A stretch of 64,000 nt of DNA from Adineta ricciae (lineage: Eukaryota; Rotifera; Eurotatoria; Adinetida; Adinetidae), in the NCBI GenBank assembly GCA_905250025.1, contig CAJNOJ010000275.1, forward strand, positions 1 through 64,000. Reading direction: 5' to 3'. Position 1 is the first letter of the stretch, and the number at the start of each line of letters is the position of its first letter. Under the pieces are notes generated by a model. It was not told the DNA's origin and did no database searches. It was given only the letters and a program-made list of their open reading frames with translations. Below, in pieces: positions 47,864 to 60,068 of the stretch. The position numbers were made by a program, and so were the translations under genes.

Positions 47864-48618
47864 ATGAACGACAACAACCTTCTAACTGTGAGTTCATCGA
47901 TTGTTTCTATCGATCATCGCCCTATAGCGATCAGCAGTAATGATTCCATACGACGAGTCTTCAAATCCAGTAGTAGTTTGAATAATTCGGTGATGAATGT
48001 TGAGCATCGACGTAGCACAAAGAACGTTCGGCAATGTTCAATAACCGAAATGTTACTTGTCTACGCACAAAAAGACACGGAATCGTCGGCGAATCTGCAT
48101 GGTATTGTCAATGTTCTTGAACTTCATTTTAATACATACGCCAATGAAAAACATCAAATATTTTTTGAAGACATCTTTCGAATTCTAAATGATTTCCATG
48201 AACAAGTCACAGAACTCGTATTGATTGAAACAATGCAATTTTTACAGGTACTACGAATACTTTTCCGGTTAGTTTTCGTATCTCTTCTTAGTTTGACGTT
48301 CTTGCTCCATGTACGTTTGAAAATTTCTTACTTATCCTATGCTATCTACCACCGATCAAACAAGATACGCATAGTTTTCTCAGCATCTTCAATGAACTTG
48401 ATCACAACAAAGATTCGTACATAACTTTCGAAGATATTCAACGTGTTTTACCACACTTAATGTCTCATTTTGATGAAGAAACCATTCGAACAGCTATTCA
48501 TACGATTGACGTCGACCACGATAATGATCATTTGTCGTATTTTGACTTTGTTACAAGTTTAATTGCCTTGCAGGACTGTCAATTGAATACGAAGTTTCAG
48601 TCAAAAGGTTCATTCTAA
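47864..48618 (+). CDS. EF-hand calcium-binding protein (calcineurin-B/calmodulin-like)
   Basis: Starts at ATG 47864 (MNDNNLLTVSS), about 95 bp from the divergent GTPase start, and ends at TAA 48616-48618. Exon 1 (47864-48247) has a Ser-rich leader then a helical region ITEMLLVYAQKD and FFEDIFRILNDFH. The last exon (about 48380-48618) has two EF-hands: DHNKDSYITFED, with Asp, Asn, Asp, Tyr, Thr and Asp at the loop positions, and DVDHDNDHLSYFDF. Both look able to bind calcium. The junction between these exons was not settled; a small middle exon around 48270-48320 is possible. Confidence 0.7.
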
Positions 48619-48706
48619 CGTTTATTATATAATCAATCGTAACTAAGTATTAATCATAATAAATTAAAGATAAGACATAAATATAGACTAAAGACCAGAT
48701 GAGAAT

Positions 48707-49863
48707 CTATTCATTTGAAGGCGTTTCTTCATTCTTCTTCTCTGGTGCATCTTCTGCTTTTGGCCATTCGCCATCAATCAATGGTTGAGTTGGATGTTGT
48801 TTTTCATCTAGTTGTATATCTTTCATCACTTCACTTGCTGTTGTTTCGTCGTCGATTTCTTTGTTAAGTTCTTCCAGCAAATCTTCGAGAGCATCAGTCG
48901 TGGAACCAATCCAGATCATTTCGCAGCCAAGAATATCAAGCATGGCTGGCTCAGCTGAAATCAAACTCTTGTTAAATGTTGTTGATTCAAAGATGCGGCA
49001 AACCTGGTAACCATTGGTAATCACCGAATTTTTTCAAAAGTTCTTCAGGAAACTCAGCCTTTTCAGTCGAAGTCAAACCTGCACCAGCTGGATTTTTCTT
49101 CTTCGGATTTTTCACTGCTAAAGAAAACGATGCTTCTTTCGTGATGTTAAATGCATGTTGAACTTCGCCAACTTCAGCTGGCGATTCGAGAATATAACCA
49201 ATCGCTGTGCGATTTTTATCTTCCTTAGCCATGATGTATTTTCCTTTGCCAGCAATACGATCAGCTTTGATTGTTCGTGTTCCAACTGTCGCTGTTCGAT
49301 ACGATTGAGCTTCGAGATTTTCTTCAACTTTCTCTAAATCATCATCAGCTTTCTCGATAAAAGCCCAAAATCGATCTTTTCCACTGGCTGGTAGTTTCTT
49401 TTTTCCGATCTTAATCAAACGTGTTTTCGATGATTGATCGCTTTGATTATTTTCATCTTCTGGAATTAACATGACATGGAACAATTGAACCTCATCAAGA
49501 GATGATGCTTCGTCAACGCCCAACTTTGGTTTATCTGGTAAGATGAACTTCATTGTCTATTCCAATGAAAAGGAAGATTTCAAGTCAAACTTACACATAA
49601 AGACGATGTCTCCCTTTTCAAGACATTCGTTGCTTGTTTCCGTTCGATGATGAAGATGGCCCTTTGTAACTTCTTTTGATTTAGTATCAACAACCTTCTG
49701 TGGCGTTTTTTCCATTTTGGCTTCTTTGACTGGTTCGAGATTTTCGACTAAAATATCAGAATAGGCGATTATAAGAAGAATGCATTCAACGAATTATACT
49801 TGAATGATGTCGTTTAATCCCACCACCATTTGTATTCACTAATTTTTCGTTTTCAGAAGACAT
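48707..49863 (-). CDS. Conserved protein of unknown function (GDIVFMYKPKLGV family), possible bacterial ancestry
   Basis: Start ATG 49863 (MSSENEKLVNTNGGGIKRHH). Exon 2 (about 49749 to 49594) contains KGHLHHRTETSNECLEKGDIVFM and splices, phase 1, to KPKLGVDEASSLDEVQLFHV just after CTTACCAG near 49541. Translation from the apparent ATG before that site is an intron artefact. Then come LIKIGKKKLPASGKDRFWAF, YRTATVGTRTIKADRIAGKG, IGYILESPAEVGEVQHAFNI and a KNPKKKNPAGAG linker. The last intron (49 bp) precedes AEPAMLDILGCEMIWIGS, and the tail is acidic (stop 48707-48709). No catalytic motif is obvious. Blocks of this pattern remind me of a family of hypothetical proteins in bacteria, so transfer followed by intron gain is possible; that is recall, not a search result. 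Confidence 0.65.
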
Positions 49864-50684
49864 ATTATCTATTGTGGTTTGGAAGTTTTTAATGCGTTTT
49901 GATCTGAAAACCGTTGAAATGTTCAATACGTGATTGGTTCGAACGCAATCTTAGTTTTAAAAATTTAAGGGAGGATATCGATACTGGACAAGATATGGTT
50001 TTTCTCGTTCCAAATGTAAGCAGAAGAAAATGCTGCCTTTTCAACCACGGCGATAATCAACGATACGCTTCGCTCTAGATGTCACTATGCGCTATACTTA
50101 ATACAAAAGGTTATTAAGTATACACTACTTTGTTGAATATGCATAAACTAACTTCATCATTGGAAAGCTTCCAGAGTATTATGATTATATACTGCGCTAG
50201 AAGGAATTATAGTCATTTTTTGAATGTATCTCAAACAATAAAAGTTCAAGTATATCTAGCTGCTGGGTGGGCATGTCTCATTCATAAATGTTACACTTAC
50301 AATTCGCGAAAAGCACTTGGATGAATGCTCGTCAAATTCGTACGAATGAAATCTTTTAAAATTCTGACGGTTATGTAATGTGATACATTCATTCAGTACA
50401 CTATACTATTCCGAATTTTTTGATTGCAACAAAGAATATTGGTTCTGATAAACTGAATTTGTAAAAGATACTGTTAATTGTTAGATATTCGTTTAGACAT
50501 AAAATGTCTTAGTCCTTTTTGTGTATTGAAATCATAAGAGGCAATGTGCATTCATCTGTCTACTCTCTACTATTTTGAGGCACAAAAATTCCATTGGAGA
50601 AAAGACCGCCCAATAGAATCACAGTGTTCACTGCTATGCTATATGCTTCAGAGCTCAAATCAGCTTGTTTTCTAAACAGATAGA
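49864..50684. other. Intergenic between divergent genes
   Basis: About 820 bp separating the minus-strand conserved gene from the UBE3B start. It holds short open frames only (for example 50130-50324) with no supporting motif. Both promoters should be here. Confidence 0.5.
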
Positions 50685-53600
50685 ATGTTTCCAAAGAAAG
50701 CGGTCAATGATTTGAACAAAAATGACTTCCTGCATAATTTGGACGAAGCTCGCGAAGCTCGTCGTCGCGAAAAACAAATCCAACAGTCCGTTATTATTAT
50801 TCAAAAGGTGGTACGAGGTTATCTCGTGAGAAAAAAATATCGAGATTATCGAAAGTAAACCATTTTTCTCCACTTTGTTTCGTTGTTTATCGTTTCAATC
50901 CGTTCCAGAAATGAACTCAATCAAATTTTCTTGGGTTTTACCGAAGCAAATCCACAGAACTATCCGCCATTACAACCAGGTAAATCATTTTGTCGCAAAT
51001 CGATGATCATATCGGAGTTTATCTCATAGTTTCAACAATGTTCACACACCTACAACATTTTCTTCCATATTATAATCGAATGAAAGTCAAAAATAACTCA
51101 CCCGATCTCCAACAAGTATGTGTTCCCATCAGATATTTGTTACATAGAGTTCTTTTCTTTATATTTTGAAGATGCTGCTAGGGGTACTCAACTACCTCTC
51201 GACAAGTCTACTTACTGATGATATGAATGTACGTAAGACTGATCTTTCGACTCCAATAGTGAGGAACATATCAAACCCAAACTTCCTCACGGCTAAAATG
51301 ATGAAAAATGATTCAAATAATCGATCGATATCTTTGCCTTTTTTAGTGCAATCACATAGCGACTCTTTTTATTAAAGAAATGAATGGACAATGGATGAAA
51401 TTCAATCAAGATTTATTAGTACTTGCCTTGAAAATACTTGAAACTACTGAACTGCTAACGACCGTTGACATCAAATTGTTCATGGCTTCATTGAATTTTA
51501 TCTATTTGATAACCGATTGCCAAAGTTGGAGAGCTTTACAGAAAAGCATGAGTGAGTGTTTTCTTCTCTATAGTCTGCTTACCTATTCACATCTTTAGAC
51601 GAACTTCTTCTTAAAACAATACTTGCGATCGAACGTAGTTATCTAATTCACCTCGGTCAACATAATCTTCTGAAAATTCTCAAAGTAATTTACAAATCAC
51701 TTCTCGCTGAATCTATTCAATCAATTCATATTTTTACTTTTATAAAGATTGCAATGATTCGCTGTATGCAACGTCGCTTGGAGTCATCGATCTTTTCTAA
51801 CATTGCCACTTTGTCTTTCAAGTGAGTCTCAAATTTGTCTTACCTTCTGTGTCAAAACCATTGTACTCTAGACTGCTGCTAAATAGTGACTTGAATCGAA
51901 CGCATGTTGTTTTATTATCTCAAACGATTTTTACTATTCCAACGTTCATCACCATGTGTCACGAAACTTCACATAAAGTAAAATAACTTCGACAAATCAA
52001 CATTCCAGTCGAAAACTTTCTCTTGTAGACATTTCAAATGGTTTGTCAGAAGGATTTATTCAATCATCTTATTTGTATATATAGTGTCAAAGAATCTCTT
52101 GTAAATACGCACGATTCTATCGATATAATCGAATTATGCTACACATTAGGTTAGTTCTTTTTTTACTATTTTGAACGCTGTTTGATATGTGAATATCAAT
52201 AGGAAATCTGGTTGCTCTTGCCAGTATCGATCCAAGTCAAATTGAGACCTTGAAACAACCATTTGTTCAAAGTCTTTTCAACATATTGGATCTATGTCAA
52301 CAACGACAAAGCACGGGTGAACAGAATAATAAACAATCGAAATCAACAAGTGTTTGGCATCCAATCATTGGCCATGTTCGCGGCAAAACAAGTGGAATGA
52401 CTGTGTTCGTTGCAGAAGAAAACGTTCACATTTGAGAATATGAATTTTCTTCTTATAGGTCAAATCAAGAAGTTGTTCAACGTGTCATCGCCCAGTATAA
52501 ATATCTTTGGTCAAAATCTTTTGTCAACATGCTGTTTGAATCGATTCCGACGGCGTCATCAACTAGTCAATCATCAGTAATCAAGAAAGAAACGAGTAAA
52601 GTCGTGAACTATGTCTTTGGAAATAATACAGATTCTTTCCTTAAGATATCATTCGAGCGAAATTTGAAAAGTTATTTCATACAAAGACGACGGTGGAGAA
52701 GTTAATTACAGATGATTTAACTCAATCGATTTGTCGCATAACGACATTTTATCAGAAACTAATTCAAACACTAACTGAATTAAGACTACAAATACTCTGT
52801 GGTATGGAGATTTCTTCGTTTTAACAGAACAAATTTCATACGTTTTTATGTTTAGCTTTGTCATTACAAGACAGTCTAATTAGTAGTTTATGGCAGTTTT
52901 TAAACAATATCGGTCCAACATGTGGCTTGAAAGAATTAACAAAAATTTACGAAATTAATAAAGATGAACATCAACCAATCTTCGATCTACTTCAATTATT
53001 TTGTAATTTATGCTCATATTTAGCGACGTAAGAGATCCTTATTCATGTTTTCCGTTGACTTCCGCGAGGTTTTTTTTATTGCAGAATTTTAGACGAAGAA
53101 GAAATGTACAAAGATCAGAAGTATTTGGAACTTGAATCTTGGTCACAATTATGTTTATTTCTGAATCAGTTTGTATACCGAATGATTCGCGTTGAGTTTG
53201 TACGAACCACGGCGACATCACCGAAACTGAAACTAGAAACTAGTCAGTTGTATAAAACTTTACATCAACTTTTAATACTCCTTCATGAAAGAAATTCAAG
53301 AAAATCTTTCGTACCGGACTCGCATTGGTTAATTCGGTAAATTGTTTCCAAAGAATAACCTTCATATTCTTGTTTTTCAAAAATAGTGATGTCAAATCTT
53401 CATCGTCCTTTATGGCTGATCTGGAACATACGGAATCGTGCGCATTTTATCTTCTCGAACAAATTCCACATATCTTAACATTCAAAGACGTAAGAATTTT
53501 CCTATTAGAGGTCCTCGAATGCATTCTAGATATTTAGCGTGTGAAAATTCTTCAAATGTTCATTGAACGTGACAAGGAAAAAGAATCTAATGAGTACTCT

Positions 53601-55656
53601 ACGTCTCGATATCATATGAAGAACTATTATGAGATTCATCGTACAAATCTTTTCGGTGTAAGAAGAAGATCACAACATTGTCATTTCGAAGTTGTTGTAT
53701 ACATTTAGGATGCTTTTCGTTCGTTGCAAAATGCTTCGTCAACAACTTGGAAAAATACGATTCGAATTAGTTTTATCAATCCTCAAGGTCTTGCGGAAGC
53801 TGGTATTGATCAAAATGGAATATTTAAAGAATTTATTCAAGAAGTTATACGACAAGCATTCGATCCTTCNCTTTTCGGTGTAAGAAGAAGATCACAACAT
53901 TGTCATTTCGAAGTTGTTGTATACATTTAGGATGCTTTTCGTTCGTTGCAAAATGCTTCGTCAACAACTTGGAAAAATACGATTCGAATTAGTTTTATCA
54001 ATCCTCAAGGTCTTGCGGAAGCTGGTATTGATCAAAATGGAATATTTAAAGAATTTATTCAAGAAGTTATACGACAAGCATTCGATCCTTCGTTTAATCT
54101 CTTTCGAGTAATAGCGAATCGTTTTTCTGATATCAGTTGTTTCTTTTCTTTGTCGTAGGTAACAGAGAATCGTACTTTATATCCATCGCCCATATCTGAT
54201 CGCACAGAAAATTATTTATATCTTTTCAATTTCATTGGCAAAATCTTGGGCAAGGCTGTCTATGAACAAATTGTTCTTGACATTGAATTAGCTCCATTCT
54301 TTTTACGTCATTTAATTTCACGAAAAAATCTGAACTATTCATGTTTTGATGATTTAATGTTTCTCGATCGAGATCTGTACAATAATCTGAATTTTATCAA
54401 GGTAAACAAGTCTTTTGTTTTTTATTGTTGTGCACACATTCGAATTTTCGTGTTAAAGCATTACGATGATGATGTATCATCGTTAGCGTTAACTTATTCT
54501 ATCGATGAAGATGTTCTGGGCGAATTAGTAACTTATGATATCATTCCGTGTGGACGGCATATCAATGTGACAAATGACGACAAGTTTGTTGAGAGATTCG
54601 CGTGTTAATAGCATAGGAAAATGATTTCGATTGTTTTAGAATCGTTTATATCCATCGTATGTCTATTTATCGAACATATACGCGTATCAAGAATCAAATC
54701 AAAGCATTTACTGAAGGCTTTAAAACTTTAATGAAACCGGAATGGATTAACATGTTTTCCGTTCCGGAACTGCAACAATTGATATCAGGAGAATCATCCG
54801 ATATTGATTTAGAAGATTTAAAGTTCGTTTGGAATGAATTCAAGTCTAATATCACGAGAATTTTCGTTCTTAGATCGAATATTGTTTACCAGGGTGGTTA
54901 TCATCGAACGCATCCAGTTATAAAATGGCTTTGGCAAATACTCGAACAAGATTTCTCTCGAGAAGAACGAGCACTTTTTCTGCGTGTATGTTGATCTATT
55001 CTACATACATTCTATACATATGTGTACTTGTACTTTAGTTTGTTACAAGTTCGAGTCGTGCACCATTACTTGGCTTTCGTTNTTTTCGTTCTTAGATCGA
55101 ATATTGTTTACCAGGGTGGTTATCATCGAACGCATCCAGTTATAAAATGGCTTTGGCAAATACTCGAACAAGATTTCTCTCGAGAAGAACGAGCACTTTT
55201 TCTGCGTGTATGTTGATCTATTCTACATACATTCTATACATATGTGTACTTGTACTTTAGTTTGTTACAAGTTCGAGTCGTGCACCATTACTTGGCTTTC
55301 GTTCACTGAATCCTCCATTTACTATTCGTTGTTTGGAAAGTTCTGAACATGAAGTAAGGGAGACACTTTGTAAACTTCGAAATCAAGTCTAATCTAAAAA
55401 TGTTGTCTTTTAGGAAGAAGGTGACACACTAGGAAGAATATTTCGTAATATGATAAGTATTAATCGCACGTCATCCGAACGGCTTCCGTCAAGCTCAACA
55501 TGTTTCAATTTGTTAAAGTAGAGTTCTATCATTGATTTATTGCATATGTAGTTTTTGATCTATCTTGACAGATTACCCAGTTATAAAACTCGACGAATTC
55601 TTTTGGATAAATTACGTTATGCCATTCAAGCCAACGCCGGGTTTGAACTTTCCTAA
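50685..55656 (+). CDS. UBE3B: HECT E3 ubiquitin ligase, UBE3B orthologue
   Basis: Start ATG 50685. Exon 1 ends in an IQ calmodulin-binding motif ([19 protein letters not shown]), as in UBE3B. Many short exons through the helical middle ([15 protein letters not shown] and [18 protein letters not shown] blocks) lead to the HECT domain: [86 protein letters not shown] and [11 protein letters not shown], with the catalytic Cys codon at 55501-55503. It ends ANAGFELS at 55656, the normal UBE3B end. The Cys forms a thioester with ubiquitin from E2. Two 221-bp blocks (53649-53869 and 54861-55081) are each repeated after a single N; they interrupt the frame as assembled and are probably assembly errors, so the gene itself is probably intact. 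Confidence 0.92.
53649..54091. repeat. 221-bp tandem duplication around an N (probable assembly join)
   Basis: Bases 53649-53869 reappear without visible change at 53871-54091, separated by one N at 53870. The copies carry the same intron/exon boundary and HECT residues (QAFDP), so only one is needed for the protein. A second block of exactly the same length and arrangement lies 1.2 kb downstream. Confidence 0.9.
54861..55303. repeat. 221-bp tandem duplication around an N (probable assembly join)
   Basis: Bases 54861-55081 reappear at 55083-55303, separated by one N at 55082. Offset is 222 bp, identical to the upstream case. The duplicated block includes the HECT exon with [19 protein letters not shown] and its downstream intron. 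Confidence 0.9.
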
Positions 55657-55693
55657 CGCTTATGTACAGAAAAGATACAATAAATTATGTTCA

Positions 55694-57043
55694 TCAATTT
55701 GTTTTATATTTAATCATAAAACGACGCCTTTTTATATTATGAAAAACATTGAACGATTGAGTTACATTCGGTAGAATGATCGCCATTGATATCGAGCCGT
55801 ACCAAACTCCAACAATGGCAAATATATAGGATAGAAATTGATGCTCAGCGAGATCAGAATAACCAATTGTGATAATAACTGTAAATCCCTACAGTAAAAG
55901 TCACATTTCTACGATGGTGTGGTGTTTATTCATGAGTATTTACATGCCATAATGCTTCGCCGATGTTTTTCATTTCATTTTCTTCATACATTTGTTCGAG
56001 AACAAATTGTGTTAAGCCAAAATAGAAGACTCCAAAGATAATTAAGATGGTTAACATCAATACATCCTTTAAATTGATGTATAAGACTTTCAGTAGCGTA
56101 ATTAAACATTGTACATGACGAGTTAGCCGGAAAAGACGAAATAATTTCAAGCAAGTCAAATAATCAAATAATTGGGTTTCATTGATTTTCGTGAGATTGC
56201 CATTTCTTTCATAAATTCGATAAAATATTTGACTTAAGATCGTTGGTAGAATACAAAGAATATCTAGCGCAAAATTTGGATCAAAAATTAATTGAAACAA
56301 TGAAGGTGTGATTAACGTGCGTGTAAATAGTTCGAAGTAAAACCTTAGGAAAATGTTTGTTTTTCACTTTAGACCTATCGTAAAGTCACTCACCAAGCGA
56401 TGCAGATCATTTCTAATGTTGCATTTTCTGAATCAAACGATGGAATGAATTGATAGGGACGTGTATTCACGTCGGAACATGTCGAAGGTTTTGATGGATG
56501 AGTGACCATCCACATTGTATGATGAACACTTCGATATACACTCATTGTTTCTAAGCATAGAGAATAGATCGCTAGAGCGTTGAACACTGCCGAGAATGTT
56601 TTCATTATATTTGATGCATGAGAAAAGATCTTCTTCCACCGTGAATCAGCTTTCATCGGTTTTTGCTCGTGGCTCGAGAGATAATCATTATAAAATCTTT
56701 CCACTAATTTGTCGTTCAATTGGAAAAATCGAACTTCCTCGTAGAATATCATTGCTGGAATGGTCTCTGATTTAATAAGAACTCCATCATTAATATAGTA
56801 ATAGAGTATTGATTCGAACGAGCTCGCATGTCGTGGAAAGAAATAATCGGTTTTACCCGGTACAAGATAACGAATACGTTTCAGTGGATCACCGAGCACC
56901 GTGTCGGGAAAATTCGATACATCGGAAACATTGATTTCATAGTGAGCACCAGAGATATTCAATACCAAACGATCATCTTCGCTTTCAAAGAAAGTTGTCA
57001 TTGATAAAAGGCGATCAAGTGCATCTTTTGCCCAATTATTCAT
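55694..57043 (-). CDS. Voltage-gated K+ channel (Kv) alpha subunit with a GYS filter
   Basis: Three exons, 56394-57043, 55944-56343 and 55694-55888, with GT..AG introns of 48 and 55 bp, give 414 aa. The N terminus is a T1/BTB tetramerisation domain (LVLNISGAHYEI, FFPRHASSFESILYYYINDG). S1 is around VFNALAIYSLCLETM, S2 ATLEMICIAWFYFELFTR, S3 FALDILCILPTIL and S4 KLFRLFRLTRHVQCL, which has only three to four basic residues. S5 runs through DVLMLTILIIFGVFYFG and the pore helix is IGEALWH. The filter reads TIGYSD (55853-55870) where Kv channels have TVGYGD, the second Gly being Ser (TCT, 55856-55858). S6 keeps ILPNVTQSFNVFHN in place of the usual PVP hinge region. The short C terminus ends in IKRRRFMIKYKTN. 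Whether it conducts K+ selectively or acts as a silent subunit is open. Its stop is 37 bp from the UBE3B stop. Confidence 0.9.
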
Positions 57044-58820
57044 AACAGAAATTAGCGCGCGCGTTTTGCGGGTGACCGTTATACTTATTTCGCCACTACG
57101 AACTCGTTTCTATGACTCGATTGAAATCTTATATTGATTATCCTTATGGTGCTTTTGACATGGACTTCATCAAAGAAATCATCTTTACTATCAATGAAAC
57201 ATTATTTTATATAAAGTTTTATCTGAAAGAAGATTTTCCATGAACAGCAATTATTCTATGTTCATTCACTGATCAACTTCCTTAGATGATCGATTTCTTT
57301 TAAAGATTCTCAACAGTCCAACAAAGAAAATCAGCACAAACCAATGTTTCGCTCATTTTTCAATTGATGTTAATGTTAACACATTGAATTCCGGAGCAAC
57401 AGCTAGACATGCATACATAGTCACTAGAAAATATAGGTTGATCCATTTTCATCTGAGATGAGTTTAAGCGAGAATGAATTTATATGTGTATCTTTCGCTG
57501 ATTTTCTATCAAACAATCAAATAAGAAAACACAGCATGTTTCGACCGCACGCACAAACCTCGATAAATATGAAAACAATGAGATCATTGGTTTTTGTTCT
57601 CCCTCCGCCATGTCTTTCGCTACATAATGCTAAGCTTCTTCATTTTCCTCCAGATACATCGCTGACTCTCTACCATAGATACAAAAGTGTGTGAGCCGAA
57701 GGAGTAGGTAGCAAACGGTTTCTTCAAAAAAATTATTTTGTGTCTTCTATTCTAGGTTTGATTAACGCGTGTAGGTTATAACAACGACTTTTTATTACTC
57801 TAGTAACATTCGCCCAGGTTAACGATATCACTTCAACCGCAAGTATTACTTGTGCGATTGGAGCAACTCATTGCGGAACAGGATGCTAAGTTACTAGTAA
57901 ACCAGATGCTCATCGATGAACTAAACAATCGTAAAACCACCTGGATATGCGATAGTTGTTCTTATACCACTCATATCGAAAAGTACGGGCTGGATCCGGA
58001 AGGAAGACACTAGAAGGTGAAAGCAGGAATCCTTCGAGCGGATCTAAGTCATAGAATCATTTGGTTCTCTTCGGATCTGGAAGGAAACAGGCAAACCCGC
58101 TCGTAGGATCCAGTAAAAGGATTCCTGTTTACATTTTCCGTTAATTTTCGGCGTCTCCCTGCAGGAATTACACGGATCTGGGAACTGAAATTATTGTCCT
58201 AGATAGGTGTCATGTACTGGTTGTGTAGGAACAAAAATGCTTGATGAGATAATCGATAGTTCGTATCTCGTCTGTTTTCGTTTAATTTCGTATGAAATTT
58301 CTGTTTATGTCTGACATGTATTTTGTCTCGGATATAGACATCGTTCTGTCGTTATTAAATAAGAAATTCTGCTCTGGCTCTCAGTTGTAAAATTCTTCTT
58401 TCATTCAATTTGATTATTCTTAAATAAAAATATACGTGCAAGTAATGGAAATAGAAAAGAAAATATGATCGATCAATGGCAATGATTGAATGCGTCAAGA
58501 TATCAATTTCACTTTTTATTAGCTGCGATTGATTTGAGTTCCTTAATTGGAGTCAAATATATATATATCGTGTACTTGATCGTAGATTGACAGTGAACAT
58601 GAAAGGGTTGAACATGGTACAAATTCGATATGCGATCGAAATGAACGATTGCGATTTGTAGCGACATCTATAAGCTATGCACTCGATAGTTTGGCTCACT
58701 TTTCTTTCATAAACAGACTTATTTGAAAGGAGGACTGAATCATTCAGTCTTGCATTGTTGTTGTTTTTTAGTCAAGTCAAATACCTGTTCATTGTTTGAA
58801 CATTAATTTCGTTAAAAACG
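57044..58820. other. Intergenic with a repeat-like patch
   Basis: About 1.8 kb without a supported gene. Bases about 57980-58190 are richer in G+C than the surroundings and contain repeated GGATCC/CGGATCT words and an inverted pair AGCAGGAATCCT (about 58022) and AGGATTCCTGTT (about 58119), suggesting a degenerate mobile element. Similar GGATCC and AGGAATCC words occur inside the element at 62718-62913. Confidence 0.45.
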
Positions 58821-60068
58821 ATGATTTTATTAGAAGTACATAATCGAATCATTGAAGAACTATTAACACTTCAAATAGAAGCATTTTTACGTAAAGAAAA
58901 ACTAGTGGAACTGAAAACTGATGTTGTCGGTAAGTTTTATTGTACAAACTGAATGATCTCCGAATATGAGATGATTACCTCTAGATTTCGATGGTGCTCT
59001 TTATCATATAACAAGTTCACGTGATAAACCATTTACTGTCAGCATTAAATTGAAATTTTACCGGGATTTAGAACAACATGGTACTGATGAGGTAAATCTC
59101 GAGCTTGTTTTGTTTGCCATTTTCTCATCGTTCATTCAGGTTCTTCGTCGAGAATATGGAGATTTACTTGTTGCACCATTAGAAGGTTATAATGTAACAT
59201 TATCTTTGGATTTTAATACTCAATTACCTAAAGGTGATAGTAGTGAAGTCTGGCTACCACTTGTGCGTAAAATTGCTATGTTAAAGCGAAATTGTTTTGC
59301 GGCTGTTTTCGAAAAGTACTTTGAATACCAAGCAAATCAAGAGCTAACAGCTGGAAATCATAAACGAGCAGTTATACATTATCGAGATGATGAGACAATG
59401 TATGTCGACGCATCAGCCGATCGTGTTATTGTGATTTTTTCAACGGTATTCAAAGACGCTGATGATAATATTATTGGTCGAGTTTTTATGGAAGTAAGAA
59501 TATTGATCTATAGTTTTATCATAGATTTCGTTTTTCTCCCTGTCTTTAGGAATTTAAAGAACGACGACGACAATTTCAACAAGCCCCGCAAGTTATTGTT
59601 AGTTATCGTACACCACCGGAAGAATTAAAAGATATGCGCGATGCACGAACAGGTGATAATATTGGTTATTTAACATTCGGTAGGAAGATATAGTTTCTGT
59701 TCTGTTCGATCATATAAAGTTTTCTTTCAGTTCTTTTTCCACGTCATACAAAAGAAGGTGCACGTGATAATACAATTAATCTCATTCATACACTTCGAAA
59801 TTATTTTCATTATCATATTAAATGTTGTAAAGTAGGGCTTTTTTCGAGTTTTTTTTTGAAAGATTTTCGTGGAACTTCATTAGGCTTATCTTCATGCACA
59901 TATGCGTCATAAAACGAATGAATTTTTAAAACGTTTACAATTAGCTCGACCTGAAGTGAAGAAGAATTTCCGACGTGGCGCTAATGCTACTGGTAAATAC
60001 TGAAAAAAATATAGATTTCAATATCGTTATTGTGTTTTTTAGGTGATGGACCAGCAGGTGTAGAATGA
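58821..60068 (+). CDS. ARPC2: Arp2/3 complex subunit 2 (p34-Arc)
   Basis: Start ATG 58821 gives [15 protein letters not shown], matching the N terminus of ARPC2. Then [139 protein letters not shown] and [18 protein letters not shown] appear in order across about seven exons with short introns (58929-58983, 59089-59140, 59492-59549 and others). Stop TGA 60066-60068. With ARPC4 this subunit forms the core of the Arp2/3 complex, which nucleates branched actin. Length (about 315 aa) is near the usual 300. One copy is present here. Confidence 0.96.

Noticed and set aside
49541..49553. ATG at 49553 as start of the conserved unknown protein
   Set aside because: It lies in an intron; splicing from the GDIVFM exon to the site after CTTACCAG restores MYKPKLGV in frame.
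53649..54091. Biological tandem exon duplication in UBE3B
   Set aside because: Exact copies around an N with the same length as a second unrelated site are better explained by assembly.
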